Source of the DNA: Balamuthia mandrillaris
Taxonomy: Eukaryota > Discosea > Longamoebia > Balamuthiidae
DNA length: 64,000 nucleotides
Reading direction: 5' to 3'
Assembly (NCBI GenBank): GCA_031835245.1
Contig: JAVKOQ010000050.1
Coordinates: 192,066-256,065, forward strand
Shown here: piece after piece, positions 1-10,981 of the stretch
Layout: each line of letters opens with the position of its first letter
Numbering within the stretch: position 1 is the stretch's first letter
Notes under the pieces: model-generated
The model's input: only the letters and a program-made list of their open reading frames with translations
Databases searched by the model: none
What the model was told of the DNA's origin: nothing
Position numbers and translations under genes: made by a program

Positions 1-35
1 GCTCAGATAGAGAGAAAAAAAAAAGAGGGCCGAAG

Positions 36-621
36 ATGACGACGCCTGCTTCTCCCACCACCACCGCCGCCAAGACCGTGGAAGGTGCGTTTGTTCTTTG
101 TTCAAATCACCCCTTATGCACTTTATCACTCCATACATTATAACAAATGTGCGCACGTGTTGACTGATCGATTCTTTTTTACTCGTACTTTACTTTCAAG
201 ACTTTATGAAAGATGGCAAAGGTTTGTTGTTACTTCCTTCTCTTATCTCTCGCCTCTCTCTTCTCTTTTTCTCTCTCTCCCAATGCTGATTTGTATGTGG
301 GTGACAGTGGTAATACGGTTCAAGTCAGCAGGGGACGCTCCCGCGCTGAAGCAAACAAAGTTCAAGCTGCAAGCCAAAGCTAGCTTTCAAAACGTAATCG
401 ACTTTTTGAGAAAGCAGCTACGGTTAAAGCCTACTGACCCACTCGTACGTACCTGCTTCCCTGCCTCCTCAGCTGAGTTTAGTTTATTGGTCAGGACTGC
501 TGCTAACAAAAAATACAAAATAATAATGGGACTGCCGTGTAGTTTTTGTTCATCAATTGTGCTTTCCAGCCACACCCTGAGGAAACCATTGCTGACCTCT
601 TTAAGGTTTTTTCTCTTGCTC

Positions 622-655
<34 letters not shown>

Positions 656-768
656 ACGGGTGTTGTTTTTGGTTTGCTTGGGATTAATGGTTATATGCGC
701 AACAGTGTTTTCACAACGCGAGCGGGCATCTGGTGGTGCATTACTGCACAACGGCGGCATGGGGATGA
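36..768 (+). CDS. ATG12: ATG12, ubiquitin-like autophagy protein
   Basis: Ubiquitin-like modifier that is conjugated to ATG5 and drives ATG8/LC3 lipidation in autophagosome formation. Four exons: 36-84, 308-444, 543-605 and 706-768, giving about 103 residues. The short Pro/Thr-rich N-terminus is followed by the ATG12 fold: a first beta strand ending in KSAGDAPALKQTKFKL, the helix FQNVIDFLRKQLRL, then TDPLFLFINCAFQPHPEETI. The end is diagnostic: LVVHYCTTAAWG and a stop, that is the exposed C-terminal Trp-Gly whose glycine is activated by ATG7. Splice phases agree at all three junctions (1, 0, 0). The upstream ATG at 36 gives a normal length for the compact protist form. It is convergent with the J-domain gene, only about 100 bp away. 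Confidence 0.93.
625..652 (+). repeat. (TC)n microsatellite in ATG12 intron 3
   Basis: An uninterrupted CT dinucleotide run lies between the donor at 606 and the accept site at 705. It reads as pyrimidine on the coding strand and could serve as part of the polypyrimidine tract. Confidence 0.9.
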
Positions 769-873
769 CCATGGAACTTTTACCACCACACCACTAACGT
801 TTTTTGGGCTGTACATGGTTGAGTTTTCAAGAAATGATGTATTTACAAATAGGTACATTTGCAGAAGAAACTA

Positions 874-3823
874 TCATTCGTTAACGGGAAGGGATGACGA
901 TATAGATGAAGCAGAGGAAGAGGAAGCAGAACCAATAGAAAGAGGGGTTTGTTGCTCGGAGGAAGAGCGAAGTTGCAACAGCAGTTGCTTCTTGCCTTGA
1001 ATATCCCGAAGCTTGCGCTGCAGCGCATCTCTGTAGGCAGCATCTTCTTTACGGCTATCCACCTGCCAATTTACTTGCTCTTCTTCCCTTTGTTGTTGCA
1101 ACTCTACATTGAAGAGGGAGAAAGAACGTTAATGACAAGCAACAACCAAATGAAGGATGTTGTGAGGTACCTTGAAGATCCATGGCATCGCCGTGCATTG
1201 TGAACAAATCATCTTCTTCATCAACGCCATAGTCAGGAAAGTCGAGAGCGTCAGATATGGTCTGCTCTGCAAAGCCCTTCTCCTTGCCCTTGTACACATT
1301 CTCATTGTCCTGCAAGTACTCATCTTCCTCCTCTTTCGTTGGATCTAACGTAAGGTGCGGTTGTCGCAGCTGTTGTCGCAGCTCTTTCAACTTTCTGGAG
1401 TTGGTGGCTTGTCTCTCCTCTACCATTGCAGGGCTGTGGCTAAGCATCTCGTTGACATGCTGAAGGTATTGCGCACGATGTTGATCCTCCTGCGGAACGT
1501 CCACAAAGGAAGTGTGCTTAAGGTAGACAGCACCGTAGGTGTGGGCCCTATCTTTGGCTGTCTTATGTTTGCGTTCCTCTTGCTTTCGAAGGCTTTCTCG
1601 GTGCTGGAAGAGCAGCCTGGAATAGTCTTTCTTATCTTCTTTCAATTCCTGCTCGAGCTTTTCAACAAGGACGAGCTTGTTCTCGTCCTCCGTTGCTTTA
1701 TCCCCACCGTCAACTTGTACTGGAGCTACAGTCATGCGCTCTTCTTGAGAGATTTCCTTTTCTAGTCCAAGACTCTCCGAGAGTGGCAGGAGCTTGGCCT
1801 GCGGCCTGCGCTTTGTGGTTTTTCGTGGCTTGCGCTCTTGATGTGCATTTTCAGACGCGGAGGAAGGTAGGCCCACCATGTCTTGTTCCTTGCTGACCTG
1901 TTCCATCTCTTCTAAATTGTCTTGCAACTTTTCCTCCGTCTTTTCCTGTTCTTCTTGTTCCTCTGCGCTTTGTCCCTCCGCCGAAGTAGATAGCTTCAAG
2001 CCAATTGGCACTTCAATTATCTGCTCGATGGTTCTTCCAGACCGGCCACTCACATAACGTATCCTCCGCTTTTCCGTGCTAAAGTCACCTTCATCCCCGC
2101 CACCAACCACAGCGTTCATCATGGCTTCTCCCAACTTTACTTCCGTGAACGGTGCAGTAGATTGTATCAGCGAGTCAACACCGCCCATCACCAGCTGATT
2201 GCTGCCCAATAGGCCAGCTATATTGTTGTGGGGCGAGGCCTGCTCCTCGAGGGGCTCCGGTGGTTCTTGTCCCGTGCCGATACCCCACAAGTTGCGCCAC
2301 TCTTCGGCGGTAAGATGGGTCTGCGTAGGATATCTAAATTGTCTGCCAGTAGCCCAGCATTCCACGCTGCCATTGCTGCGGAAACCTGACCAGTTACACT
2401 GAAGCTCCGTGCATACATGAGGCCTCTTATGAGTTCGGCATATCCACACGTTCTTGCTTAGTCGCTCAAAATTGGGTGGGGGACATGTCTCGGGGCTGCA
2501 TTCCCCGTCAGTTCCGGCTTTTCTTCCACTGGCACAGTCGTCAACACCTCTCTTGTTCTTGCGGTTATTTGTTGCCTGTCGTGGCCTCTCCTCTTTCTTT
2601 CTCTTTTTCAGCGCCTGTTCGCGTCTGGAGGCAGCGATGGGCTCTCTCTTCCTCTTGACTGGACCTTCCGCTTTCGTTATTGCCTCCTCGTTAGTGGGAG
2701 TAGTCGCAGCAAGGGTTGTATCTTGGATGACATCCGGAAGAGGTCTGCCAGTAAAGGACTGAAACAGCGAACGCACTCCTCTGGCAACGAGACCAGACAG
2801 ACCAGATACCACATTGAATAGCCCAGCTCCCTCCTCTTCTTGTTTGGCGGGAATGATGGCGCTGGCCTGCTCCGCTGTTGAGGTAGACGTCACATAAGAT
2901 GGTTCTTGTCCTTCTTCCTGTCGCAAGAACTGAGGAGCCCGCCATGACTTTTCTCCTGTGCGATGGTTGAACCAAAACATGTGTCCCGGGAACTTCTCGC
3001 TCTCATACATCCTCCAGTCAGCAGCATCAGGGTTGGTAACAGCTTCATGGTGCTGAAAGTGGTTGTCATGTTCTTCGTTTGCCTGCTCTTGCTCGATAGC
3101 CTGTTGCTCGGCAACAAGGGCAGCGTTCCACTTGCTGACGAGCCATCCCACAAAGACGGGGCATTCCTCCTGATTCTCGTTGGTGCATCTCTCATCACAG
3201 ACGTGAAGATAGCAATGGTTCCTGCAGAGGATGGCCCTTGGCAGGCAATCTGGTGGCAGTTCGTTTGCCTGACCGCCGCCTTCTTGTGTGTTGGGTGGTT
3301 GGTCCGGCAGTAACCGTTTCACCAAGTTCTGGTTGAGACGATAAAGCGGCTGACAGGCGGGACCGCCGTCGCAGGGCGGTCCTGAGAGGAAGCGCAGCTT
3401 GCCCTTCTCCAACTCAAACAGCTGTTCCAGCTCGGGAAGCTGTTTGTAGAGCGCTCCAAACTTGGCCATCTTTTTGCCTTTCTCAAAAGCCCTAAAGTAG
3501 ACATCCGGTTTGATGGCGAGCAGCTTCTCCGCGGCAGGCGTCGTGGCGGCAGCAGAGGAGTCGTACTGGGCTCGGAGCTCAGGATCCATCAGCGTTTGGT
3601 AGGCCAGATAGAGCAGGTTGAAGTCGGCGGCGGTGTCTTTGGTAGGGTTCTTGTCAGGGTGGAAGAGAAGGCATTTGGCGCGGTAAGCCGCGCGGATGTC
3701 GTCCGGATGGGCATCTCTGGAAAGGCCTAACACGTCATAAAAGTTTTTGTGCCGTCTTCGATGGAGGGAAGACGTGCCAGTCTCCTCGTAGAAACTAAAG
3801 TTGGACTTCCTTTTGGCGTTCAT
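874..3823 (-). CDS. J-domain protein with WW domain and duplicated Cys/His motifs
   Basis: Putative Hsp40-type co-chaperone. Two exons: 3823-1171 and 1103-874 (67-nt intron, phase 1), about 960 residues. A J domain occupies roughly residues 27-88 with an intact HPD (about 55-57) that stimulates Hsp70 ATPase. There is a WW-like domain at about 270-297 (W..., ending KSWRAP). Two copies of a Cys/His pattern, C-x2-H-x3-H-x-C-x3/4-C-x(7-12)-C, lie near residues 200-221 and 462-489 and look zinc-binding. Between and after them are basic and Glu/Lys-rich stretches, some probably coiled coil. No signal peptide is evident with this start. The frame stays open upstream to 3982 but without an ATG, so the ATG at 3823 is chosen. 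I do not recognise the full architecture; only the J domain is certain. Confidence 0.85.
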
Positions 3824-4343
3824 GTTGTTGAAGAAGATGGGGGATCTCCTCTTGCTTGCTTGCTTGCTGCCTTCTTTGCTGGCAGTGGACAAGTTCTGCT
3901 TGACTAAGCCCACATCCAGAACCACCCAGCACAAAAGAAGGCAGAAAAAAGAGAGAACTTTCTTTCGTGTGGCCACAAGCAAGACCAGCTGACCTGCCCC
4001 TTTTAATGTGCGTTGTTGCTAAATTTCCAGCAGCAGCAGCAGGCCACGAAAGGGCTCCGTGGGCCACGCGGCAAAGGCAGGCCGCGAGGCACAAGCAACC
4101 CGCCCCCCTCCCTTCAAGAGGAAAAGCACACCACACAAAGGGGGGGGGGGGAACGGAGAGAAAACCCGAAGCCCACTGATGGAAAATTCCCTTCTTACTT
4201 GGTGGTGGGGATGAATGACTCATGGAGGAAGGGTGGCAAAGCGAGCGGGCCGAGTGCGTTCACGTGAACACAAACAAAAAAAAACCATAAATAACTTAAG
4301 CTCAACCCAACAAATAATACAAAAAGGGCATCAGCAGCGCCTT
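3824..4343. other. Intergenic, presumed promoter of the J-domain gene
   Basis: About 520 bp between the minus-strand J-domain gene and the 3' end of the next minus-strand gene. It contains a GCA/CAG-rich segment near 4028-4045 and a run of 12 G at 4140-4151. No credible coding exon is seen. Confidence 0.5.
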
Positions 4344-5305
4344 CTACTTTTTAATGAGAGGCTTTGCCTGCTTCGGCGGCGGCTGAATGACTAACTTCTT
4401 TGGCACTTCCACTTCCTTGAGGAGAGCAGCAAGCTCCTTATCGGAGGGGACCCCGGAGGAAGGGTCGGGTAACAAATGCCGATACCGCTGTTTTTGTAGA
4501 TGCCACATGCAGTCTCCTAGCCGATAGAGGTAGTTGTCATACTTGACCAATGGCTTGGCCGCTTCCAATACCTCTCGTGGCTGTTTCTTGTTCTCGTTCT
4601 TGTGTTTGCCTGTTCTAGAATTGTTAGTACCCTTACTTCGTCGTATTTATAGTCATTACAGTTGGGAACTGAAAAGAAAGCAGAGAAGAGAGAGAGGAAC
4701 AAAGCAGAGCAAACAGAGAGGAGCAGAAAGAGAGTCACCGTTATTCAATGTGGGGCGATCTACCACTTGCGTGGCATAAGGCCACAGAAAGGTGGTACGC
4801 ATGACTTGAATGGAGGCGTCGTATCTGTCCGTAAACAGGACCATTGAATAGTTGAGCAGGTGTTGCATGGCACAGTACATGTGACGATAGGTCAGTTTGC
4901 CACGCGGAGTTAGATAAGCCTCTCTCCCGCAGAGCACCCTTGTCATCAAATTGTCTTTATGTGCTGCTTGCTGTCGTTATAGTAGCGTGGGCGAAGAAAG
5001 GATCAACTTGTTGGCGAGACAGAGACAGAGACAGAGACAGAGACAGAGAGAGACAGAGAGAGAGAGAGAGAGCTACAAACCGGTTTTGTGGTGCTAGTCA
5101 AAAAGTCGACCAAGTCGTCTCCATAGGTCGTGTTGTAAAGCTTCCTCCAGAAATAGTACTGGGAGACCAACCGGTCGAGCGGCTCTCTCATCATGGTGAC
5201 GTACATATAAGGCCTCTCTGCTGTTATTTCGTGAATGCCATGCACGTAATGCCCGATGATCACCCGCGCTGGTAGCATTATGTCCTGTAGCACGTTGTTA
5301 TGAAA

Positions 5306-5349
<44 letters not shown>

Positions 5350-5963
5350 ACAAAGAAAGAGTGGGGGAGGAAACCAACTCTAGCTCTAACTAACTCCCTC
5401 GGAGACAGGGAGTGAGAATCGTTGAAGGCTAAATCAAAGCCACCCAACCGCCAGGGAAACCTCAGGTTAATTGCCTTAACGCCCTCGTTCTTCCTGATAA
5501 AGTTCCACATGGAACTTCCTCCGCATTTCTCAATATGGAGGAAATAGATGGCAGTATCGTCTTTGGCAATGGTGGCAGCATCCTCCTGTAGTAAGTGCCC
5601 CACACAAACAAACCTCAGTACAAATACATCGTGGCAACACCCATCCATTGAAAGTTAACGCACGTTGGCGGAACGAAGCCTAGAGCCTGCAAAGCTCTCC
5701 AGTGTTGCTGCGTTGCACTCTGCAATCATCGCTTCCGCTTTGACCCGGAAGCAAACGTCAGGCAACGAATTTTCGTCCACTTGGTCACATCCCAACGATT
5801 CGATAAAGGCTTGCTGGTTGTTGCGAGGTAGCCAGTCTTCTTCTTCCTCGTCCCTACTGAGTAAAGAATTGAACAGAAAGGAGAAACTTGCGCAAACAAC
5901 AATGGCCACGAATAGCCACAAGAGATACGACCGCCGCATGGACTGCCCGTTCTCTTCTACCAT
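4344..5963 (-). CDS. Golgi-type carbohydrate sulfotransferase, copy A
   Basis: Predicted type II membrane enzyme transferring sulfate from PAPS to a glycan in the Golgi lumen. Five exons: 5963-5664, 5585-5379, 5284-5081, 4970-4739 and 4609-4344, about 402 residues. A short basic cytosolic tail precedes one hydrophobic anchor (LLWLFVAIVVCASFSFLF). The 5'-phosphosulfate loop is FLHIEKCGGSSMW near residue 115. The 3'-phosphate motif REPLDRLVSQYYFW is near 202, with the Arg and Ser expected of the Sulfotransfer_2 (heparan 2-O/6-O-type) family. Conserved cysteines follow in LCGREAY and MYCAMQ. The C-terminal exon is Lys/Pro-rich. It is a tandem paralogue of the next gene: internal exons 2, 3 and 4 are exactly 207, 204 and 232 nt in both. 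Acceptor glycan is unknown. Confidence 0.88.
5016..5072 (-). repeat. (GACAGA)n/(GA)n in intron 3 of sulfotransferase A
   Basis: Hexamer run passing into GA repeats; on the coding (minus) strand it is pyrimidine-rich and lies just downstream of the donor at 5080-5079. Confidence 0.85.
5309..5345 (-). repeat. (GA)n in intron 2 of sulfotransferase A
   Basis: About 18 GA units on the plus strand, hence CT on the coding strand, between exons 2 and 3. Confidence 0.9.
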
Positions 5964-6129
5964 GAGGACAAAAGAGCCGCTTCCTTATTGTCTATTGTTT
6001 CGATCGGACTCCGATGACGTCACTGTATCCAAAAGAAAAAGAAAACCAAGATCGTGGGGGAAAAAAGAAGGGAGGAAGACCACCCTTGATATTTTTTAAC
6101 TCTCTAACTCGCATCAAAAAACACAACAA

Positions 6130-7855
6130 TCAGCTTACTCCTAAAGTTGGGAGAAATGCCAGGTCAATGCGATGAAATCCGGTTGAAAAAAAACAAGGCT
6201 TACAAACCTCTGCTTCAGGTCCTAGCTGAGGAGGACGAGGTGGCGCCACGAACGGTATAACCTTCTTCTCTGGCACTCTCACCCCTTTCAGCTTGGCTAG
6301 AAGAGCCTCATCAGAAGGCGGCGCGGGGGTCCTCGATGTGTCATAAAACCGTTGTTTTTGCAGCTCCCACATGCAGTTTCCCAAGCGATACAAGTAATTG
6401 TCATACTTTGTCAATGGTTTTGCTGCTTCCAGCACCTCTTGCGGTTGTTTCTTGCCCTCTTCCTGGTGTTTGCCTTTGGTTGACATTGCACATGACATAA
6501 AACTTTGTTAGACTGCATGTCACGTTTAAAACGGGCAAAGGGCTACAGAGGAAGAAAGCGATACCATTATTCAGAGTAGGGCGCTCAGCTACTTGAGTGG
6601 CATAAGGCCAGTTGAATGTGGTGCGAAGGATCTGAATGGACATGTCGTATCTATCCGTGAATAAAACTACTGAGTAGTTTCGCAGATTTTGCATGGCACA
6701 GTACATGTGACGATAAGTAAGTTTACCGCGAGGGGTTTCGTAGGCCTCCCTTCCACAAAGTACCCTTGTCATCAAGTTATCTTTGTGTGCTGCTTGCTAG
6801 ATATTGCGAAAACAAACAATGAGACATGTTGATTCAACAAAAAAACGTGGAAGCATCATCAGAAAGGTAACCAACCGGTTTTGTGGTGTTGGTCAAAAAG
6901 TCGACCAAGTTGTCTCCATAGGTTTTGTCGTAAAGCTTCTTCCAAAAGTAATACTGGGAGACCAACCGGTCGAGTGGTTCTCTCATCATGGTGACGTACA
7001 TATAAGGTCGTTCTGGCGTTATTTCATGGATGCCGTGCACGTAATGTCCGATGATCACCCGCGCTGGTAGCATTAGCTCCTGCAACATTAGAATTGATAA
7101 GTAATTAGTAAAGGAAAAATGAAGAATAACAAAAGAAGCAGAAGCAGAAGCAGAAGCAGAAGCAGAAGCAGAAGCAGAAGCAGAAGCAGAAGCAGAAGCA
7201 GAAGCAGAAGCAGAAGCAGAAGCAGAAGCAGAAGCAGAAGAACAAGACGAAGAAGAAGAAGAACAAAGACAAGAAGCAGAAGCATACCCTGGCTCTTTCC
7301 AATTCCTCTTCAGGGAGGGAGTGAGCATCATGAAAGCCTAGGTCAAAGCCTCCTAGCTGCCATGGAAAGCGTGTGTTCATGGCTTTGATGCCCTCATTCT
7401 TTTTGAGAAAGTTCCACATGGAGCTTCCGCCGCACTTTTCAATGTGCAAGAAGTAGATGGCGAGGTCGTCGTCCTCAACCTTTCGTCCATTTTCCTGTGA
7501 AGTATAACTGGTCGGTGGTGCAGACAGAAGAAAGGAAGGAGAGGAAGGGTCTAAAAACCGTTGCAAAACGCAATGACGCTCCCCCAAAAGTCTCGAGAGT
7601 GGAATCTTGACATTCCTGGATCATCTGATCGGCCTTGAAGCGGTAGCAAATGTCGGGCCAACTGTCTTCATCCCCTGGAGTGCAGCCAAAGACTTGAAGC
7701 CTGCGCTGTGTCTCTCCTCGTTGGGCGTTCATCAGACTCTTTTTTAGAAGCTCCTCCGTCGCTCCGGTTCGCACGCTGAACCCAAACATGTAGGAGAGGC
7801 AAACGCACGCGGCCAGCGCCATCGCGAGCCACTTCAAGCGAGCCCATCGTAACAT
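6130..7855 (-). CDS. Golgi-type carbohydrate sulfotransferase, copy B
   Basis: Second tandem PAPS-dependent sulfotransferase. Exons: 7855-7559, 7494-7288, 7079-6876, 6796-6565 and 6473 to about 6130. The N-terminal anchor (LAMALAACVCLSYMFGF) follows a short basic tail. The 5'-PSB loop FLHIEKCGGSSMW and the 3'-PSB motif REPLDRLVSQYYFWKKLY are identical in key residues to copy A. Exon phases and internal exon lengths match copy A exactly, so duplication was recent enough to keep structure but the N- and C-terminal exons have diverged. The last exon either reads through to a stop at 6130 or is cut by a final small intron (donor GTTTGTAAG near 6231, acceptor just before 6140, giving a stop two codons later). 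The frame is open further upstream of 7855 but through AT-rich sequence that looks like promoter. Confidence 0.87.
7134..7240 (-). repeat. (AGAAGC)n hexanucleotide repeat, about 17 copies
   Basis: Near-perfect hexamer array filling most of intron 2 of sulfotransferase B. On the coding strand it reads GCTTCT. Leucine-, serine/arginine- and phenylalanine/cysteine-only reading frames through it are artefacts. Confidence 0.95.
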
Positions 7856-8450
7856 CCCCCTAGCTTCTCCTTGGCCGTACTTTCTCAACTTCCCTCTTTT
7901 CTTTGGTGCTGGCAGCAGCAGGCAAGCCACGTCCTCAACCGTCTCTCTCTCTTTAAAAAAAATTTTCTTCTCTTTTCTTTTATTTTCGTTTCGAAACAAA
8001 CAAAAAATGAAAGGGGTGACGTGCACGTCAAAATTAATCATTATGGTTAATTAATTTGTCCGGGCGGGTAATCGGCCGCCTCTATTCCCACAATGGAAAT
8101 TTTGGCCCATTATGATCGATCAAGGATCATCCAGGGGAAACTGACGGAAAAATCCCACCACTCAGAAAACAAACAAATAGGGGCACGAAAAAGAAAAGGA
8201 AGGAAAAAGGTAGGAGGAGCATAAGCGAGAGGCTGCCGCCAGCACACGAGGAACACAGCAGCTCCCCCCACAATACACAGACCCACGCAAGGGACGAAAG
8301 TTACCAGAAAAGCTGGTGAAGCTCCTCTGCTGCCTGAGTTAAACAGTTCTTGAGGCCTTTTTTTGAGACCCCTCATTTCTTCTTAGCTCTACGGTTCAAC
8401 GCTGGAGGAGGTGGAGTTGCTGCCACCTGAGATTAGAAAACATCACAACC
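7856..8450. promoter_or_regulatory. Divergent intergenic region, sulfotransferase B / CDC50
   Basis: About 595 bp between two divergently transcribed genes, so both promoters should be here. Contains AT-rich palindromic TTAATTAATT near 8047 and a GC-rich patch just after it. No exon with family support is visible. Confidence 0.5.
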
Positions 8451-10051
8451 ATGACTGCTCTCTCGAATGTGCTCAACTACTTTCGTTGCTGCTGTTGCGC
8501 AAAGCCAAGCGCCAACTCTATCAACAAATCTAAACGGCCCTCAAGTATGTACTTTCATTCCTCATCCCCCCCCTTTTATGCCCTTTTTTTCCCTTTGCAA
8601 ATCCTCATCCTCGTCCTCTCGTGCTCTATCCCCTTTAGACAGCGCTTTCAAACAACAAAGGCTGAGAGCATGCCAACCAATCCTTACCCCCATGCCCGTC
8701 ATCACAACCTTCTTTTTGCTGGGTCTCATATTTATTCCTATTGGCATCGTTATGCTCGTAACCTCTGCTCAGGTTTGTGGTTCTTTTCTTTTTTGTTATT
8801 TTTCAATCCTCCTTCCCCTTGCTACTTGTTGTTTATTATTTTTGTTGTTGGTTGTTACTATGGTGCCTGTTTCAACACGCTCAATCTCGTTTGTTTAGAT
8901 AGTGGAGGTGGAAGTAAGGTACGATAACAAATGTCGCAGCCAAAACGGAACCGTCTGTACGGTGACTTTGCACGTTGATGAGAAGATGGAGGAACCTGTT
9001 TATCTCTACTACAAGCTCTCCAACTACTACCAAAACCACCGCAAGTACGTGCGCTCCAGGAATGATGCCCAGCTGAGAGGCGAAAAAGTGACCAGTTACT
9101 CTGCCCTGGAGGTACGTTCCTCTGCTACAGTTTTTTTTTTGTTCTCCACCACTTTCACTACCCTTAAGGCTCACTTTCGTTCCTTTTTCTCCAAAAATAC
9201 TGCCAGAACTGTGATCCTATAAAGTCTGTTAACGGATCGCATAACTCACAAAACTTCTACTTGCCTTGCGGTTTGATTGCTCATAGCATCTTCAATGGTG
9301 TGTTGAAGACATCCTCTTCCTACCTTTGTTGTTATTAATTAGCATTACTGATATTTTAAACGTTGCTACTTTCAAAAGATACGTTCGTATTGAAGGCTCC
9401 CAACGGCGATGTTGTTCCCCTTCGTAAAGAGGGCATTGCCTGGCAATCCGATCTCGACCACAAGTTCTTCAACCCGCCGGCCGATGCTCCGGGCGTTCGG
9501 ATTATCCCCGACTTTACCGACGAGGACTTTGTTGTTTGGATGCGTACTGCTGCCCTCCCCACCTTTAAGAAACTTCACAGGATCATCGACGATGACCTGC
9601 CCGCTGGCGACTACACTGTTGAAATCCAAGACAGTACCGTTTTCCTCACAGTTTCTCTAAGTTTTTTTTTCTTTTCGTTTGTTACTTTCATGCTTGTCTT
9701 TTCATTCCTGTCTATTCTTTCTTTTTCTTCTTGCTTGCCTTTTGCTTTCACTGACTTTTGTGCATCGAATAGACTACCCAGTGGATGAGTTTGATGGCGA
9801 AAAACATGTTGTGCTGACCACCATTTCGTGGATGGGCGGCAAGAACAACTTTTTGGGGGTGGCGTACACCACTGTTGGCAGTATTTGTGTGTTGTTGGGA
9901 GTTGCCTTTGGTCTGCGACACTTTATTGCTCCTCGGTATACACTCTCTCACTTTCTTTACTGTTTGTCCTTTTTTTCCTACTTCTCCTTTCTGACAATCA
10001 TCACTGTGCAGCAAACTGGGTGACATCTCATACTTGGATTGGAACAGATAA
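8451..10051 (+). CDS. CDC50/LEM3/TMEM30 P4-ATPase subunit
   Basis: Beta subunit of P4-ATPase phospholipid flippases, needed for their exit from the ER and for activity. Seven exons: 8451-8544, 8639-8772, 8899-9111, 9207-9297, 9379-9633, 9773-9935 and 10012-10051; 329 residues. After a cysteine-rich N-terminus comes the family signature [16 protein letters not shown] and the first membrane helix ([21 protein letters not shown]). The lumenal domain has the conserved Cys in DNKC and NC, the [15 protein letters not shown] segment and an NYPV motif. [14 protein letters not shown] precedes the second helix and a short cytosolic tail. Joined frame and length match the family (about 300-400 residues). 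All junction phases agree. Confidence 0.95.
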
Positions 10052-10261
10052 AAGTGAGAGGGATAGAGAGGAAAAGATTTGCTCCCTTTTCTTATATTTT
10101 TTTTAAAAACCCCACCACCAGTTATCATTTGCACTCGCGGCGCCCTGTTTGTACAGACATAATTGTGCTTTTCTGCTCCCATCCTTTCTCTCCTTCTTAG
10201 TTTCTTTTTGGTTGCATGAGTTACGTAACTGTAACTTGCTAAAGACTCGTATGCTTGAGGT

Positions 10262-10771
10262 TTATGCAAATGACTTGGGTTGAATGCGAGAAGGGGCCAA
10301 CCACAACCAGTACACCCGCAGAGGGGCGTAAAGGATAGGGAAGAGGGCAGACAAGGCAAAGGACCAGCGGTTCCACTGGCCGTGCCTCTCCACGAACACG
10401 TAAAAAGCCAGCAGGTAGAGCACGTCGGCGATCAGCCAGGCCTCCACCATGGGTCGCAGCATTCGTCCCCAACAACGAGTCTCCACCCACCCCATCAGCA
10501 CCACCAGAGCGCCGAACCAGGGGACCACGTCGGCGGCCACCGCCGCTCCCACCACCTGCGGAGAGACGGCGTAGAGGGAGAGCACCAGCTGAGGGAAGAG
10601 CATCAGGATCGGGCCGGTGATCAGCATGGCGATGCCTTCGAAGAGGTGTATCCAGTGGATGATTTTGAGCGTGGCGGGCCGCTCATCCTGCCTTGCTTTA
10701 CCGCCCCTGGCGGGAGCGTTACTCTTGGTGGCGGCCACTGCTGCTGCTGCTGCTGCTCTGCTATTCCTCAT
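10262..10771 (-). CDS. Small four-helix membrane protein, unknown
   Basis: Single-exon gene of 169 residues. A basic Ala/Lys-rich N-terminus is followed by about four hydrophobic segments: around residues 40-70 (ending LVLSLYAV), 75-95, 110-125 and 138-155. The loops are short. I do not recognise a family; the layout resembles small DoxX-like or TMEM-type proteins, but no motif supports that. It is convergent with CDC50, about 210 bp away. The GC content and codon use are higher than in the neighbours. The encoded hydrophobic pattern over the whole length makes a real gene likely. Confidence 0.6.
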   Translation of the reverse strand: MRNSRAAAAAAVAATKSNAPARGGKARQDERPATLKIIHWIHLFEGIAMLITGPILMLFPQLVLSLYAVSPQVVGAAVAADVVPWFGALVVLMGWVETRCWGRMLRPMVEAWLIADVLYLLAFYVFVERHGQWNRWSFALSALFPILYAPLRVYWLWLAPSRIQPKSFA

Positions 10772-10902
10772 CTTGCCTTTGGCGGGTTTTTATTTTTTAT
10801 TTTTTTGTAGTCCTGCCCTTGAGCAAATATTTTGTGCAGCAGCAGCAGCAGCAGAACAGGAGCAACAATTGGTTGGGGGGCAAAACAACAGTGACCGTTG
10901 CA

Positions 10903-10947
10903 ACAAGAACAAGAACAAGAACAAGAACAAGAACAAGAACAAGAACA
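10903..10947. repeat. (AAGAAC)n hexanucleotide repeat
   Basis: About seven copies just upstream of the coiled-coil gene start. If the upstream frame were used it would encode a Gln/Glu tract, but no ATG lies there. Confidence 0.85.
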
Positions 10948-10981
10948 GGAGGAAGAAGAAAGGGGAGAACAAGGATCACCA

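Noticed and set aside
3824-3982. Extended N-terminus of the J-domain protein with a hydrophobic, signal-like stretch
   Set aside because: The frame is open but contains no ATG before 3823; a membrane signal would need an upstream exon not supported here.
7088-7285. Poly-leucine, Ser/Arg and Phe/Cys frames
   Set aside because: Readings of the (AGAAGC)n microsatellite in an intron.
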